Position numbers and translations under genes: made by a program. Under the pieces are notes generated by a model that saw only the letters and a list, made by a program, of their open reading frames with translations, did no database searches and was not told the DNA's origin. From Clostridia bacterium (GTDB lineage Bacteria; Bacillota; Clostridia; Oscillospirales; CAG-272), in assembly GCA_017466495.1 (NCBI GenBank), contig JAFTUB010000212.1, positions 1-7,135 of the forward strand: DNA of 7,135 nucleotides, given 5' to 3'. Shown here piece by piece: positions 6,286-7,135 of this stretch (position 1 is its first letter; each line of letters begins with the position of its first letter).

Positions 6286-6292
6286 CAGGACA

Positions 6293-6823
6293 ATTAGCGC
6301 AAAAGAAATGCAGATCAATGACGAGATCCGGGCCAAAGAGGTCAGACTGGTAGGCGCCGACGGTGAACAGCTGGGCATCCTCTCCATTGAGAGTGCGCAG
6401 AAGGCTGCGTATGACAAGGGACTGGACCTGGTGCTGATGGCACCGCAGGCAACTCCTCCCGTTTGCCGCATCATGGACTACGGCAAATACCGCTTTGAGC
6501 GTGACAAGAAGGAAAAGGAAGCACGCAAGAAGCAGCAGACCGTCGAGGTGAAGGAGATTCAGCTCTCCTGCCGCATCGATACCCACGATTTCGAAACCAA
6601 GGTCAACCACGCACGCAAATTCCTGACCGCGGGCAACAAGGTGAAGGTGATTCTCCGGTTCAAGGGCCGCGAGATGAGCCATCAGGAGCTTGGCCGCGAA
6701 ATGCTCTCCCGTTTCCAGGAGGCCTGCCAGGATCTGGGTTCGGTTGACAAAAAGCCGACGCTGGAGGGCAAGTTCATGAGCATGATGGTCAACCCGCTCA
6801 AGCCCACGGCGAAGAAGGATTGA
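6293..6823 (+). CDS. infC: Translation initiation factor IF-3 (AUU start)
   Basis: IF3 binds the 30S subunit, prevents premature joining of the 50S and checks start-codon and initiator-tRNA pairing. From the ATT codon the protein is 176 residues, normal for the family. The N-domain begins AKEMQINDEIRAKEVRLV (3-20), followed by GADGEQLGIL, LDLVLMAPQATPPVCRIMDY (45-63) and the GKYRFE end of the N-domain. A lysine/glutamate-rich linker helix (about 66-85) leads to the C-domain (about 86-170) with KEIQLSCRIDTHDFETK and VILRFKGREMSHQELG. Starts upstream at TTG 6230 or ATG 6272 are in frame, but they would translate the leader terminator and lack ribosome sites, so I reject them. AUU is a poor codon discriminated against by IF3 itself, giving autogenous control in Escherichia coli; the same is likely here. 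It is the first gene of the operon, 89 bp before rpmI. Confidence 0.96.
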   Translation: MSAKEMQINDEIRAKEVRLVGADGEQLGILSIESAQKAAYDKGLDLVLMAPQATPPVCRIMDYGKYRFERDKKEKEARKKQQTVEVKEIQLSCRIDTHDFETKVNHARKFLTAGNKVKVILRFKGREMSHQELGREMLSRFQEACQDLGSVDKKPTLEGKFMSMMVNPLKPTAKKD

Positions 6824-6912
6824 TTTGCGGAGCGCATTTGCCCCGCTTCATCGGTACAGACCCAATTCCCCGAAATCAAGCACGAACGCAATAGGAAAAG
6901 GAGATTACGAAC
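6824..6912 (+). other. infC-rpmI spacer with rpmI ribosome site
   Basis: The 89-bp spacer has no terminator (no T-run after any stem) and no good promoter, so rpmI should be read through from infC. AAAAGGAG at 6896-6903 is the rpmI ribosome site, 9 bases before its ATG. A weak GCGG/CCGC pairing near 6827-6845 is too short to interpret. In Escherichia coli, L20 also binds upstream of rpmI, but nothing here shows such a site. Confidence 0.5.
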
Positions 6913-7107
6913 ATGGGAAAGATCAAGACGCACAAGGCCTCTGCCAAGCGGTTCTCGCTCACCGGCACCGGCAAGGTTAAGCTCAACCACACCAACCGCC
7001 GTCACAAACTCGGCATCAAGACCGCAAAGCGCAAGAGACAGCTCCGCGGCGGCGCAGTCATGAGCGAAGCTATGGCTGCTAACGTCAAGAAGATGATCAA
7101 CAAATAA
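6913..7107 (+). CDS. rpmI: 50S ribosomal protein L35
   Basis: This 64-residue, strongly basic protein is bL35, a late-assembling 50S component. The diagnostic start GKIKTHKASAKRFSLTGTGK (2-21) is followed by the RNA-binding HTNRRHKLGIKTAKRKRQL stretch (about 26-44). The protein ends in AANVKKMINK. Length matches the family (64-66 residues). The ATG is supported by AAAAGGAG 9 bases upstream. The standard order is infC-rpmI-rplT; only 28 bases remain after the stop, so rplT must begin beyond the window if present. Confidence 0.97.
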   Translation: MGKIKTHKASAKRFSLTGTGKVKLNHTNRRHKLGIKTAKRKRQLRGGAVMSEAMAANVKKMINK

Positions 7108-7119
7108 GCGCCCCGCGCT
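7107..7119 (+). other. Short inverted repeat after rpmI
   Basis: AGCGC (7107-7111) and GCGCT (7115-7119) flank CCC, giving a 5-bp hairpin starting in the rpmI stop codon. What follows is AACAAAATTTAG with no T-run, so it is not a terminator; read-through toward a downstream rplT is expected. It might stabilise the message or reduce coupling. Low significance. Confidence 0.35.
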
Positions 7120-7135
7120 AACAAAATTTAGTAGG

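Larger units (their letters stand above)
6148..6292 (+). ncRNA. infC leader: L20-type transcription attenuator
   Basis: This roughly 145-nt 5' leader of infC-rpmI-rplT carries two mutually exclusive structures. The terminator hairpin lies at 6237-6262 with a T-run to 6271. The antiterminator is a long-range helix: ACAC (6163-6166) with GTGT (6249-6252), CTCCG (6168-6172) with CGGAG (6241-6245), and CACCC (6177-6181) with GGGTG (6232-6236). It covers the terminator's 5' arm. Between them sits a CCTCGC-AGG-GCGAGG hairpin (6214-6228), and GCGAG at 6191-6195 can compete for CTCGC. In Bacillus subtilis, ribosomal protein L20 binds this leader and promotes termination; position and architecture here match that class. 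The actual L20-binding site was not identified, and a covariance-model search would be needed to confirm family membership. Confidence 0.75.

Noticed and set aside
6230..6292. Upstream infC starts (TTG 6230, ATG 6272)
   Set aside because: They would translate the leader terminator and its T-run, lack ribosome sites, and extend IF3 beyond its conserved N-terminus.
7107..7135. Terminator after rpmI
   Set aside because: The AGCGC/GCGCT hairpin is followed by an A-rich stretch, not a T-run, and rplT is expected downstream.

Overview
The window looks like chromosomal DNA from a low-redundancy, fairly GC-rich Bacillota (Firmicutes), most probably class Clostridia and possibly Oscillospiraceae/Ruminococcaceae. 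That placement is inferred from protein character, gene order (lon-engB, M50 protease-scpA, infC-rpmI with an attenuator leader) and consensus sigma-A-type promoters. No phylogeny was computed. I see no insertion sequence, CRISPR array, tRNA or rRNA gene.

Left block, minus strand, positions 1-5560. Five closely packed genes read leftward: lon (ATP-dependent protease), engB/ysxC (ribosome-assembly GTPase), lysA (diaminopimelate decarboxylase), a polytopic site-2-type M50 metalloprotease, and the start of scpA (condensin-associated kleisin), which runs off the left edge. Gaps are 1, 48, 26 and 10 bp, and no internal terminator is visible, so they probably form one operon. It combines protein quality control, 50S assembly, lysine synthesis, membrane proteolysis and chromosome segregation. 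A promoter about 60 bp upstream of lon (TGGAAA-17-TATACT) fits.

Middle block, 5561-6292, has no protein gene but is full of signals. On the minus strand there is a second, stronger promoter (TTTACA-17-TATAAT, 5858-5886). Its predicted +1 falls exactly on the first base of a perfect 9-bp inverted repeat. About 120 nt downstream lies a GC-rich stem followed by a T-run. This is the most interesting item in the window: a candidate unassigned small RNA, or an attenuated long leader of lon. Positions 5887-6082 are AT-rich with no convincing gene. From 6113 a near-perfect promoter (TTGACA-17-TATACT with extended -10) drives the rightward transcript.

Right block, plus strand, 6113-7135. The infC-rpmI(-rplT) operon encodes translation initiation factor IF3 and ribosomal protein L35; rplT (L20) is expected just past the right edge. 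The leader of about 145 nt contains an intrinsic terminator and a competing long-range antiterminator pairing, as expected for L20-controlled attenuation. infC starts with AUU, the classic codon through which IF3 represses its own synthesis. The operon therefore appears to carry two layers of feedback.
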